DNA of 26,875 nt from CAILDB01 sp049695975 (GTDB taxonomy: Bacteria > Patescibacteriota > Minisyncoccia > Phycocordibacterales > GWA1-40-21): assembly GCA_049695975.1 (NCBI GenBank), contig JBAVTE010000007.1, positions 1 through 26,875 of the forward strand, written 5' to 3'. The notes beneath the pieces were generated by a model that was not told where the DNA came from, did no database searches, and was given only the letters and a program-made list of their open reading frames with translations. Positions 7,069-13,988 of the stretch are shown here, piece by piece. Made by a program: the position numbers and the translations under genes. Within the stretch, counting starts at the first letter, position 1. Every line of letters begins with the position of its first letter.

Positions 7069-7997
7069 TGACGCATATGTGGATAACATGGTCTGTAGTC
7101 GGATTAGTAGTAGGCTGTCTATGTTGGTTGATTATCTGGTCAAAAACAAGGCAGTGGTTTGTGAAGGGACCATGGGGTCTCTTCATAAAACCCATAGCAA
7201 AAGATGCTGGGGAAAAGATCAAACAAAGAGTCACGAAGTTTCTCGAAAAAAGAAAGGTTAAAATTGGGATGAAGTCTTTAGCCAAAGGATCGTCACGAAA
7301 GTGGCTATTTATTGGTCTAGGGATTCTTGTGACTATCTTTGAGGGTCTTTGGCTACTTGCACGCAGAACTATCATGAGTCTCGGGCATACCACAACGACA
7401 GAAAACGGTATCGGTTGGAATTTGTTGTGGATAATACCGTTACTCATATTCGCAGGTATTATTGTAGTGCTGTTTGTGCGGATGTTCGGATCGCCTGCGA
7501 GTTCAGGAAGTGGTAAGTTCCTGTGGTGTAAGGTGGTCGCCTGTTGGGCATTCATTAAATCCGTGTTCCCTCATATATTTTGGGGACTAGTGATAATATG
7601 GATTGTGCTGAAAATGTTCTCATGCGCAGGTTCTGAGCCGAAGGTTCAGGTGCCTCAAAAAGACATCAGCACTGAAGGAATGCAAGGACGTTTCCACTGG
7701 AATCAGAGTCCGGAAGGAATTATTGGAAGTGGAAGAGTTCTTGACAAAGGGTCCTGCAATGCTCTTGTTCAAGTGGACAATAGCAATATCTGGCAAATCG
7801 TTTTGTCGGATAACCAAGGTAGAATTGATCATCTACTTTGGAAAAAAAATGAACCATTCGGAAAATGGGAACGAAAATACCCACCAGATCATGGAGAGTG
7901 GCAGTTGGAAAAAATCAGCCATAATGAATACAGGGGCTGGACAACTACTACCACTTACCCAGGACAGAGAATGCAAGCAAAACTAACACTAAGATAA
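7065..7997 (+). CDS. Four-TM membrane protein with conserved C-terminal domain, unit A
   Basis: I do not recognise the family. The 310 residues have four hydrophobic segments (about 6-25, 80-99, 117-139 and 158-183) and an outer or cytosolic C-terminal domain (about 205-310). Segment four onward (CWAFIKSVFPHIFWGL, MFSCAGSEPKVQVPQ) is nearly identical to the second protein of unit B, and 49 bases are exactly the same (7541-7589 and 9511-9559). The C-terminal domain shares the pattern SDNQGR, WKK-EP-GKW, GW-T, YP with that protein. The gene starts within the stop of the preceding gene (ATGA overlap) behind a strong AAAGGAGGT SD, so it is coupled to the SPFH-like protein. By position it could be a partner of that protein, as NfeD proteins are for other SPFH proteins, but no NfeD motif is seen. 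Confidence 0.75.
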   Translation: MMTHMWITWSVVGLVVGCLCWLIIWSKTRQWFVKGPWGLFIKPIAKDAGEKIKQRVTKFLEKRKVKIGMKSLAKGSSRKWLFIGLGILVTIFEGLWLLARRTIMSLGHTTTTENGIGWNLLWIIPLLIFAGIIVVLFVRMFGSPASSGSGKFLWCKVVACWAFIKSVFPHIFWGLVIIWIVLKMFSCAGSEPKVQVPQKDISTEGMQGRFHWNQSPEGIIGSGRVLDKGSCNALVQVDNSNIWQIVLSDNQGRIDHLLWKKNEPFGKWERKYPPDHGEWQLEKISHNEYRGWTTTTTYPGQRMQAKLTLR

Positions 7998-8005
7998 CGA
8001 AAGCC

Positions 8006-8050
8006 GAGGGCTACCCGAAACATCATGTTTCGTGGTAGCCCTCTTTTTTT
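8006..8050 (+). terminator. Terminator of unit A
   Basis: GAGGGCTACC (8006-8015) pairs with GGTAGCCCTC (8034-8043), and inside it CGAAACAT pairs with ATGTTTCG. A run of T follows. The stem sequence is identical to the unit B terminator at 9994-10038. Confidence 0.92.
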
Positions 8051-8052
8051 TC

Positions 8053-8081
8053 TTTACTTTTTCCACGAAAAGTGTTATTGT
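8053..8081 (+). promoter_or_regulatory. Promoter of SPFH unit B
   Basis: TTTACT (8053-8058), 17 bases and TATTGT (8076-8081) align with the unit A promoter but match the consensus less well. Confidence 0.65.
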
Positions 8082-8095
8082 GTGTTATGAATCGA

Positions 8096-8158
8096 GTTCT
8101 TTAACAGTTAGTGTTAGTAAACGTCAGTTAACAAACGCGCGAAAAGCGCAGAAAGGTG
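8096..8158 (+). promoter_or_regulatory. Conserved leader of unit B: boxA-like and boxB-like elements
   Basis: GTTCTTTAACA (8096-8106) is an even closer match to boxA than in unit A. The GCGC-GAAAA-GCGC hairpin (8137-8149) follows at the same 30-base distance. Bases 8108-8150 are identical to 5715-5757, while flanking bases and the SD (AAAGGTGG) differ, so the shared block appears to be under selection or recently converted. Confidence 0.5.
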
Positions 8159-8165
8159 GTGTAGG

Positions 8166-9248
8166 ATGAGTGGAATTATAATAAATGTTTTGTGGTCGTT
8201 GGTCTTTCTGTCCTTGGTACATTTTGTGCTAAGGCTCTTGCTCCCATTCTTGGCGGAGATAGAAGTCCTTTTTGTTTCGCCCAAACTTGGTCGGATTATT
8301 CCGATTCAGAGAGGAAAAAATGTAGTTAACTACTTTGCGAATACCAAAGGGTTGAACAGAGTGGTCAACGAAGAAAATGGCAACGTCGAATCCGAAGGAG
8401 AACCAGGTTATCTTGGTTTGTTTTGGGACATCTACGGTGTCAGGTGGATTGGTTTGAATACGGTCTACCACTACAAGCTCAAGCTTTGGATGATAGGAGA
8501 AAGTGGTAATTTGGAAGAAACAGAAGTAGATGCTGGAAGTTTATATCTTTTCGGTACCTACCTCGTTCCTATACCAGAAGAAAGAACGAGAGAGGGAGTC
8601 GCCATCAAACTGGTCTTACGTGTGAATACGGAGACGGTCCACGCTGGAATTTCCTTGGGAAGTCCAAACTGGCTTGCCAAAACTATGGATGCGGTAAAAT
8701 CGGCCGGTCGTGATTTTATCGGACATTCCACAGCTGAGGACTTTTTCTCTAAAATCCAAGTGGAAAGTGGTAACAGAGAAGATCCAGAAAGCTTGGCCAA
8801 GAGAATGATAGACCTCAACATAGACAAGGTTGGCTATCTGGGTCTTCCACACACAACGGGACAAAAGATTGTTTCTATAAACTTAGTCTCTATCGGAATG
8901 GACGAAGTTTTCAGAAAAACCTTGCAAGCTAAGTTAATCGCACAGAAAGATGGAGAGGCTGCAGTCATGAAAGCTGAAAAGATTGCGGAGGCAGTCAGAA
9001 AGACTGCTGAGGGTACACTTTTTAGCAAACAGAAAGAAGCTGAAGGAAATCTCGCTATCGGAATGTCGAACATTACAGTCGTAAAAGGGCTTGTGGCCGC
9101 CTATGGAGGCCCCGAGCACTCAACGGCTGTACTTCAAGCCGAAAAGTTGGCTGAGCTCAAAGGAACACTCGTCAGTGGTAGAGAGATCGTCGCTCAACTA
9201 CCGCTCAAGGAAACCGAAAATAAAACTCCGGAAAAGGAAACAAAATGA
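8166..9248 (+). CDS. SPFH/band-7-like membrane protein, unit B
   Basis: The 360-residue product has one N-terminal transmembrane helix (about 5-30), then a mainly beta region (GRIIPIQRGKNVVNYF, KLVLRVNTETVHAGISLG). An amphipathic Ala/Glu/Lys coiled coil follows (GEAAVMKAEKIAEAVRKTAE and onward), ending in LAELKGTLVSGREIVAQLP. This matches the domain order of stomatin/flotillin-like SPFH proteins, which oligomerise at membranes; the call is by architecture. It occupies the same place in unit B as the 5770 gene in unit A, but the proteins are strongly diverged outside the general layout. The start has an SD-like AAAGGTGG. The end overlaps the next gene by an ATGA junction. Confidence 0.7.
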   Translation: MSGIIINVLWSLVFLSLVHFVLRLLLPFLAEIEVLFVSPKLGRIIPIQRGKNVVNYFANTKGLNRVVNEENGNVESEGEPGYLGLFWDIYGVRWIGLNTVYHYKLKLWMIGESGNLEETEVDAGSLYLFGTYLVPIPEERTREGVAIKLVLRVNTETVHAGISLGSPNWLAKTMDAVKSAGRDFIGHSTAEDFFSKIQVESGNREDPESLAKRMIDLNIDKVGYLGLPHTTGQKIVSINLVSIGMDEVFRKTLQAKLIAQKDGEAAVMKAEKIAEAVRKTAEGTLFSKQKEAEGNLAIGMSNITVVKGLVAAYGGPEHSTAVLQAEKLAELKGTLVSGREIVAQLPLKETENKTPEKETK

Positions 9249-9985
9249 AGGATCGTTTGAAGAAAAAATGGGGCATCGCGCGGTTGTGTTTATTTCTTTT
9301 TGCCTTTGTTGTCGTAGTTCTGATAGCTACCTATCTAGACTTCGGAAACAAAAGTAATGGCAGTGGTTGGATAGGCATTGGTTTGTTGCTCGCAGTGATT
9401 ATAATAACCCTGTCAATCAAAACCATTACCAAATGGGTCCGTCAGGTTTCAAAAAGAAAAGATGACGGTAACTCAGACAAGAAATCATCATTGCCAAGCA
9501 AAATTAGCATCTGTTGGGCATTCATTAAATCCGTGTTCCCTCATATATTTTGGGGACTACTGATAGTATGGATTGCCTCGGAGATGTTCTCATGCGCGAG
9601 ATCGTGTAATGAGCCGAAGGTTCAGGTGCCTCAGACGGCGGAAGAAGCTAGACAGGCAACTCTCGGTGATTGGAAAGGTTCTTGGAAGGAACCTGTTACT
9701 GGGAGTGTTGGTTCACATCAGATAGTAGAATCAGGGAACTTCACCGTGAGAATACGAGAAAACAGCAGTAATCAATGGGATGTTGTTATCTCGGATAATC
9801 AAGGACGAAGATCTAATGTCCGATGGAAAAAAGGTGAGCCAGTCGGAAAGTGGGTGCAGGAAGTACCACAGCAAGGTGGAGAAATATGGTGGGAAAGAGT
9901 ATCCGATAGAGAATTCCAAGGGTGGATGACAATTCTCTATCCAGAAATGTACAAAAAGAAATTTTTTATCTCATTCCAGAGATAA
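9245..9985 (+). CDS. Three-TM membrane protein with conserved C-terminal domain, unit B
   Basis: The family is unrecognised. The 246 residues have transmembrane segments at about 12-31, 42-62 and 89-112. The last one is almost identical to the fourth segment of the unit A protein (CWAFIKSVFPHIFWGLL), followed by MFSCARSCNEPKVQVPQ. The C-terminal domain (about 145-246) contains WDVVISDNQGRRSN, WKKGEPVGKW and GWMTILYPE, aligning with the unit A domain. It starts in an ATGA overlap with the SPFH-like gene and an AAAAGGAA SD-like stretch, so the pair is translationally coupled. The N-terminal half differs from unit A, so the duplicated proteins have exchanged or diverged their front parts while the back part stayed nearly constant. 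Confidence 0.75.
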   Translation: MKDRLKKKWGIARLCLFLFAFVVVVLIATYLDFGNKSNGSGWIGIGLLLAVIIITLSIKTITKWVRQVSKRKDDGNSDKKSSLPSKISICWAFIKSVFPHIFWGLLIVWIASEMFSCARSCNEPKVQVPQTAEEARQATLGDWKGSWKEPVTGSVGSHQIVESGNFTVRIRENSSNQWDVVISDNQGRRSNVRWKKGEPVGKWVQEVPQQGGEIWWERVSDREFQGWMTILYPEMYKKKFFISFQR

Positions 9986-9993
9986 GAAAGTAC

Positions 9994-10038
9994 GAGGGCT
10001 ACCCGAAACATCATGTTTCGTGGTAGCCCTCTTTTTTT
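9994..10038 (+). terminator. Terminator of unit B
   Basis: This has the same stem as at 8006-8050 (GAGGGCTACC with GGTAGCCCTC and the inner CGAAACAT/ATGTTTCG), followed by a run of seven T. Confidence 0.92.
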
Positions 10039-10065
10039 GCAAAATTTAATTAATAATTTTAAACT

Positions 10066-10117
10066 CAAAAGCCCCGCCATCCTGTCTGCGTATGCAGATC
10101 GGATGGCGGGGCTTTTG
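10066..10117 (-). terminator. Terminator of the pilin-like operon
   Basis: CAAAAGCCCCGCCATCC pairs with GGATGGCGGGGCTTTTG. An inner GTCTGC-GTAT-GCAGAT hairpin continues the stem. It lies between the ends of two convergent gene groups and can act on both strands. Confidence 0.9.
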
Positions 10118-10133
10118 TATGTAATTCCAATCT

Positions 10134-10388
10134 TTACTTCACACCGATTGTTCCAAGAATTAAGTTTATTATTCCCTTTACGGAAAACATTATGAACATT
10201 CCGATGAGACCCCACATAATGTGTCGCCCACCAGTGCTCCTACCCTCCTCACTATTTGAATTTTTGACAAACTCAAACACTCCATAAAGAAAATAAAGAG
10301 TGGCTAGAGCAAAAATCAACCAAAGAAGAGGGGTTAGAATTTCTTTATTTATATTTGTTAAAAGAGTATCAAAGCTTGGAAGATTCAT
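10134..10388 (-). CDS. Small two-TM pilin-like membrane protein (5th of cluster)
   Basis: The 84 residues contain two hydrophobic helices (about 20-40 and 55-78) separated by a short polar loop (KNSNSEEGRSTGGRH). The second begins with IMWGLIGMFIMFSVKGIINLIL, the same pattern as in the 10402 and 10849 products. This is the layout of the TrbC/VirB2-like T4SS pilin family common in Parcubacteria, although no signal peptide is seen here. It is the last gene of the string, 13 bases after its neighbour. No SD precedes the ATG. Confidence 0.75.
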   Translation of the reverse strand: MNLPSFDTLLTNINKEILTPLLWLIFALATLYFLYGVFEFVKNSNSEEGRSTGGRHIMWGLIGMFIMFSVKGIINLILGTIGVK

Positions 10389-10401
10389 ATAATCTCAAAA
10401 C

Positions 10402-10740
10402 TTAGTACGGTAATTGGATAGTTCCAACAGATCCTTGACCAGCAAAAGTATTTTGTAAAATACCTACTAGACCCCAAACAGAGAATATCACAAATATTCC
10501 TACGACAGCCCAGATAATGCCATTCTTGGCTTCTTTTTTCTTGTCTTCATCACCAGCAACAGTGTATTGAATAACTTGCCAGATAAAATACAAAATAGCG
10601 ATAGCACCTAGCGTAGGACCTGCCCATCGAACGACATCTGTGACAAAACCCATCAAACCATAAAGACTATTTATAGCGGCAAAAGCCAAAACTGGAGCAA
10701 AGGCGACTAATCCGAGAGAAGAAACTAATATTTTTTTCAT
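10402..10740 (-). CDS. T4SS pilin-like protein with signal peptide (4th of cluster)
   Basis: The 112 residues start with a signal peptide (MKKILVSSLGLVAFAPVLAFA, likely cut after AFA). Two transmembrane helices follow around the loop AGDEDKKKEAKNG, as in VirB2/TrbC-like pilins. The second helix includes GIIWAVVGIFVIFSVWGLVGILQNTF, close to the neighbouring paralogs. It is predicted to be an envelope protein that could form a pilus or channel subunit. A promoter (extended -10 at 10809-10814) lies in the 108-base gap upstream, so this gene and the last one may also be transcribed separately. Confidence 0.82.
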   Translation of the reverse strand: MKKILVSSLGLVAFAPVLAFAAINSLYGLMGFVTDVVRWAGPTLGAIAILYFIWQVIQYTVAGDEDKKKEAKNGIIWAVVGIFVIFSVWGLVGILQNTFAGQGSVGTIQLPY

Positions 10741-10808
10741 AAATTTCTAATAAAAATTAAACCGACTCTAATAAATTAATAAAAACGACCAAACAATTTT
10801 ACCATTCT

Positions 10809-10817
10809 ATTATATCA
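10809..10817 (-). promoter_or_regulatory. Internal promoter in the pilin-like operon
   Basis: On the minus strand TGATATAAT is an extended -10 (TGN plus TATAAT). A TTGTGG hexamer lies about 19 bases upstream. The predicted leader to the ATG at 10740 is about 60 bases. Confidence 0.55.
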
Positions 10818-10848
10818 TAGCAATGTAAATTATCCACAACTAATACTA

Positions 10849-11148
10849 CTATAAGTTTTGTAGGTCTATAACAGGTGGAATGATGGAGCTTGTGGTATCT
10901 AAGCCAAAACTATTCTGCAAAATATTTACAAGACCCCAGAGTGAAAACATCACAAAGATACCGATAACACCCCAAAACATATACTTTTTGCCCTCTTCTC
11001 TCTCCTTGCTATCCGCCCTCATATATTTGAGAATACCCCAAACAAAAATTAAAATGGTCAAAGAGCTAAGAAGCACGATTAGAGGTTCTAAAATGCCACT
11101 CAATATTACATCATATATTAAATCTGCAAATGTTTTAGGATGAATCAT
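10849..11148 (-). CDS. Small two-TM pilin-like membrane protein (3rd of cluster)
   Basis: The 99 residues have no signal peptide. Two hydrophobic helices surround the charged loop RADSKEREEGKK, and the second carries YMFWGVIGIFVMFSLWGLVN, shared in pattern with the products of 10402 and 10134. A short polar tail (TTSSIIPPVIDLQNL) follows. It is best placed as a divergent T4SS pilin-like paralog. It starts 11 bases after the 11160 stop in the same operon and has no SD. Confidence 0.75.
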   Translation of the reverse strand: MIHPKTFADLIYDVILSGILEPLIVLLSSLTILIFVWGILKYMRADSKEREEGKKYMFWGVIGIFVMFSLWGLVNILQNSFGLDTTSSIIPPVIDLQNL

Positions 11149-11159
11149 ATATTTTATTT

Positions 11160-11537
11160 TTATTTAACTAGGGCATCCACCGTGCCTTTTATAATAACAG
11201 CAAGTACTTGTGCTCCTAAAAGCAGTGCGATACCAATGACAGTACCCCACAATGCTTCCCTTGCTTTGGATATCTTTGTGGTATCTCCCCTTGCTTCGAC
11301 AAACATCCAGCCGACATAGACAAGAAATATGACGCTGATCACTGCACCGACTTTCACGATTTGTGTTAAAACGAGACTTATGAAATCGGTTATATTATCG
11401 ACTTTGAGAGGGTTGGAGACTATATTAGTTGCATCAGATGCATTTGTTCCAAAACAATAAACCGCAGAAAAAATAACCGAAATCACCACAAACGCACCGG
11501 AAGAAATAAATATTTTTCTTAATAAAGATTTTTGCAT
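11160..11537 (-). CDS. T4SS pilin-like protein (2nd of cluster)
   Basis: The 125 residues show the classic pattern of the CPR type IV secretion pilin family. An N-terminal signal/anchor helix (about 8-30) and the segment NPLKVDNITDFISLVLTQIV come first. Helix one contains VISVIFLVYVGWMFVEARGD, followed by the loop TTKISKAREALWG, and helix two contains TVIGIALLLGAQVLAVIIKG. The motif G-D-K-I-x-K-A-R/K before the last helix is typical. The gene starts one base after the upstream gene's stop, so the two are co-transcribed. Confidence 0.87.
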   Translation of the reverse strand: MQKSLLRKIFISSGAFVVISVIFSAVYCFGTNASDATNIVSNPLKVDNITDFISLVLTQIVKVGAVISVIFLVYVGWMFVEARGDTTKISKAREALWGTVIGIALLLGAQVLAVIIKGTVDALVK

Positions 11538-11538
11538 T

Positions 11539-11922
11539 TTATTTTAAAAATTTTAAAAAGGTTGAGTTACCATCTGTCAGAGTACTCATTATAGTATAAA
11601 CTATTAGCCATGCGCCTGCAACGAAAAGTATACCCTTGAGAATACTCCAAAACATAGCTCTAGCTTTTGATAATTCTGCTGGATTCCCTGCACTCATGAC
11701 AATCTTTGCACCTGAGAAAGCAAATCCTATTGCAGCGAGGACAAAAGCAATGCTAATAAACCACTTTAATATTGCATTTACCATAATGATAAGTGAGTCA
11801 AAAGTACAAGGATCGTCTGGAGTTCCATTGCACGGAACAAAACCTGCAGCAAAAGCCAAAACTGGCAAAAAGAAAAGGGTTGGTAATACCCACACCACTA
11901 TTTTTCTAAATTTATTTTTCAT
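11539..11922 (-). CDS. T4SS pilin-like protein with Cys pair (1st of cluster)
   Basis: The 127 residues have a signal peptide (about 1-25, cleavage after VLAFA). A short outer segment with two Cys (FVPCNGTPDDPCTF) follows and could form a disulphide. Two transmembrane helices then flank MSAGNPAELSKARAMFWSIL, again the pilin-family loop with SKAR. It is probably an exported subunit. It starts four bases after the stop of the solute-binding-like gene, which strongly suggests a single transcript. Confidence 0.85.
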   Translation of the reverse strand: MKNKFRKIVVWVLPTLFFLPVLAFAAGFVPCNGTPDDPCTFDSLIIMVNAILKWFISIAFVLAAIGFAFSGAKIVMSAGNPAELSKARAMFWSILKGILFVAGAWLIVYTIMSTLTDGNSTFLKFLK

Positions 11923-11926
11923 ATAC

Positions 11927-13240
11927 TTATTTTAACAAATTATCTATTTGACCACTAGCGTTTTTGACTGCATTTCCGACATCGGACCTGCCAGAAGAAA
12001 TATCCTCTATCATATTTTGAAAAATTTGAGATGTGGAAAGATAGTCTGGATCAAGCCAACCCTTTGACATAAGTGCGGATGAATTGAAAACAGATCTGAT
12101 GGCATCTGCCGGCGGTAAGACCAGAAGATCTCTTCTTGTCGGTGAATAATATGTGTTTGAGGTAAAAATACTTTCTACATCGGCAGATGAAAAAAGATTG
12201 ATCATACCCAATGCTTGAGCAATATTCTTAGAAGTCTTCAAAATACCAAAAGCATAAATATTGCCAAACACGGACTTTGTTTTGCTAAGGTCGAGCTGAG
12301 GCATATTGGCCACATCAAAATTGAGGTTAGGATTTTTTATTTTTATATCAGCGTATTCAGAAGCAAAACCAAAATATATGGCAAGATCTTCACTGAGGAA
12401 AGAAGCTTTGGCGCTTGGAAGAGCTCTGTTCCAAGAATAAACGGCCTTTTGTGGATTTGCAAAATCAGTATAAAATTTGACAGCAGAACCAGCAAGAGAA
12501 AGTTTGTCTGTATTTTTGGCAGAAGCATCATCCGAGCCTAGAGTAGACTGCGTATTGCCACTCACACTGCCCACGATAGGATTGCCAGCCTGAAAAATAA
12601 GAGTGGAGATCAACTCTTTTGCATTATCTACATTTCTATATTCGCCAAAGGCGACAGCACTCCTCGTGATGTTGGCACTCACATCGCTTTTGGTAATTCT
12701 ACCAGCAATATTTGGAAATTCTGACCAATATTTAGGCACTTGAGCTATACCGACATCGGTAAAAATATCTTTGTTGAAATACATCACAAGTGGATCAGCC
12801 ACAAATGGCACAGCAAGGATTCCGTCTGGCTTAATATAAATATCAGAGCCGTCGATGAAGCTATCCCTGAATGTTCTTTCGGGATAATTTGCAAAAGGAA
12901 TAGTAAAAAGTTTGCTACCCTGTTTGAAAACAAAATCTTGCTTGATAAGAACCACATCTGGACCAGCTCCATTTGCAAGCGCATTTATGAGGTCGTTTTC
13001 AAATGAGTCTTTGCTTTTTTCGCTATAGTTCATAGAAAAACCTTGAATTCCGGCTTCATTTAACTTTGCACTGAATTTACTAAAATCAGCTTTGCTCGCA
13101 GTTCCCCACACTTCTAGCTTAGCTAGATTGCCCCCGCTTGTCTTGGCTTTGTATGTCGCAAAAAGCACGAGTCCTAAAACAAGGAAAAATCCGCATGCTG
13201 CGACAAAAATCAATTGAAAATTATTGCTGGAATTATTCAT
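11927..13240 (-). CDS. Membrane-anchored extracellular solute-binding-like protein
   Basis: The 437 residues start with an uncleaved transmembrane anchor (about 9-29). The rest resembles family 1 (sugar-type) ABC substrate-binding proteins: LEVWGTASKADFSKFSAKLN near the start, NGAGPDVVLIKQDFV, then GILAVPFVADPLVMYFNKDIF, the typical SBP segment. Near the end, SPTRRDLL and a late helical region match the second lobe. No lipobox is seen, and no ABC permease or ATPase is in the window. It sits between a methyltransferase (7-base gap) and the pilin-like genes (4-base gap). It may therefore serve the pilin-like apparatus, for example as a surface ligand binder, rather than transport. That is inference. 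Confidence 0.8.
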   Translation of the reverse strand: MNNSSNNFQLIFVAACGFFLVLGLVLFATYKAKTSGGNLAKLEVWGTASKADFSKFSAKLNEAGIQGFSMNYSEKSKDSFENDLINALANGAGPDVVLIKQDFVFKQGSKLFTIPFANYPERTFRDSFIDGSDIYIKPDGILAVPFVADPLVMYFNKDIFTDVGIAQVPKYWSEFPNIAGRITKSDVSANITRSAVAFGEYRNVDNAKELISTLIFQAGNPIVGSVSGNTQSTLGSDDASAKNTDKLSLAGSAVKFYTDFANPQKAVYSWNRALPSAKASFLSEDLAIYFGFASEYADIKIKNPNLNFDVANMPQLDLSKTKSVFGNIYAFGILKTSKNIAQALGMINLFSSADVESIFTSNTYYSPTRRDLLVLPPADAIRSVFNSSALMSKGWLDPDYLSTSQIFQNMIEDISSGRSDVGNAVKNASGQIDNLLK

Positions 13241-13247
13241 TTTGTTT

Positions 13248-13775
13248 TTATTTTTTTCTAAAAATTACTCCGTAATGCTGAGCTCCAGCGCTAATGTCTC
13301 TGTCATATTCAAAACCGTGTTGAAAGAAAAGTTGTTTGGCTTTGTCGGCATCAAAAACAGCATCAGGGTGTGGGCCAGTATTTCCAAAAGAACTCATCCA
13401 ATCAATCACGAGGACTCTGCCATTTTTCTTGAGAATTCTCTTTATTTCTAGACAAGGATTTTCTTTGTTTTCAAATTGAAAAAAAACATTGGCTGCAATA
13501 ACGGCGTCGAGAGACATAGAACGGAGCTTGGTGCCACCTACATGTTCTATATCAGCCCACAATACATCAACATTTGACTTGTGTTGAGCGTTTGTAAGGT
13601 TTTTGATTTTTAATAGTAAATCTTTTTGAACATCTATAGCATACACTTTACCGCTCGAACCCACAGCATCAGAAATAGCCAAAGTATAAAATCCAGAGCC
13701 AGCACCAAAGTCGGCGACAGAATCTCCGCGGTTTAAACTAAACTGACGAATATTATCTTGTGGATCAGAAAACAT
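13248..13775 (-). CDS. Class I SAM-dependent methyltransferase
   Basis: The 175-residue protein has the Rossmann-fold SAM-binding motif VADFGAGSGFYTL (about 19-31). The acidic end of strand two is in YAIDVQKD and motif III-like DAVIAANVFFQF follows. The general layout resembles UbiE/MenG-type enzymes, but it is shorter and the substrate is unknown. The last ~40 residues (GFEYDRDISAGAQHYGVIFRKK) are typical of CPR methyltransferases. The minus-strand -10 TATAAT (13785-13790) ends nine bases before the ATG, so the mRNA is nearly leaderless. It heads the operon with the solute-binding-like and pilin-like genes. Confidence 0.85.
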   Translation of the reverse strand: MFSDPQDNIRQFSLNRGDSVADFGAGSGFYTLAISDAVGSSGKVYAIDVQKDLLLKIKNLTNAQHKSNVDVLWADIEHVGGTKLRSMSLDAVIAANVFFQFENKENPCLEIKRILKKNGRVLVIDWMSSFGNTGPHPDAVFDADKAKQLFFQHGFEYDRDISAGAQHYGVIFRKK

Positions 13776-13784
13776 CTTGCGATA

Positions 13785-13790
13785 ATTATA
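13785..13790 (-). promoter_or_regulatory. -10 element of the methyltransferase/pilin operon
   Basis: TATAAT on the minus strand lies nine bases before the methyltransferase ATG, so the predicted leader is only two or three bases. A TTGCAT-like -35 is poorly spaced. Confidence 0.5.
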
Positions 13791-13834
13791 TCACAAATAA
13801 AAATATGCAAATAGTAAGGGTGTGGAAAAGAAAG

Positions 13835-13984
13835 AAGATTTGAAAAAGCAAAATTCCCTCCACAAAATGCTTTTGCCCGTCACGAAAATTTTTTGCTAAA
13901 AATTTTCTCTGTCCGTCGCCAGACCGCTCCTCCCAAGGACGTTCAAAAGCACTTTGCTACGGGAATTTTGCTTTTTCAAATCTT
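13835..13984 (-). repeat. Long palindrome after gyrA (possible terminator)
   Basis: A 24-bp perfect arm pair begins AAGATTTGAAAAAGCAAAAT (13835-13858) and is matched at 13961-13984. Inside it, TGCTTTTG pairs with CAAAAGCA. A further inner hairpin GAAAATTTTT-TGCT-AAAAATTTTC and a C-rich core follow. It begins four bases after the gyrA stop (minus strand) and ends before the methyltransferase promoter. It could terminate gyrA transcription but is far longer than a normal intrinsic terminator. Confidence 0.8.
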
Positions 13985-13988
13985 TTTC

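Noticed and set aside
6535..7555. Long antisense frames over the SPFH unit A genes (6535-6843, 6711-7004, 6938-7555)
   Set aside because: They are opposite clearly coding, SD-led genes with TM and coiled-coil structure, and their own products look like shadows with Cys/His/Ser-rich composition.
7624..7640. Lipobox at MFSCAG in the unit A partner protein
   Set aside because: It lies after the fourth transmembrane segment rather than at an N-terminal signal peptide, and the residues before the Cys do not fit the LAGC pattern.
10013..10215. Small frames around 10013-10215 on both strands
   Set aside because: They read through two terminator stems and have no start signals.
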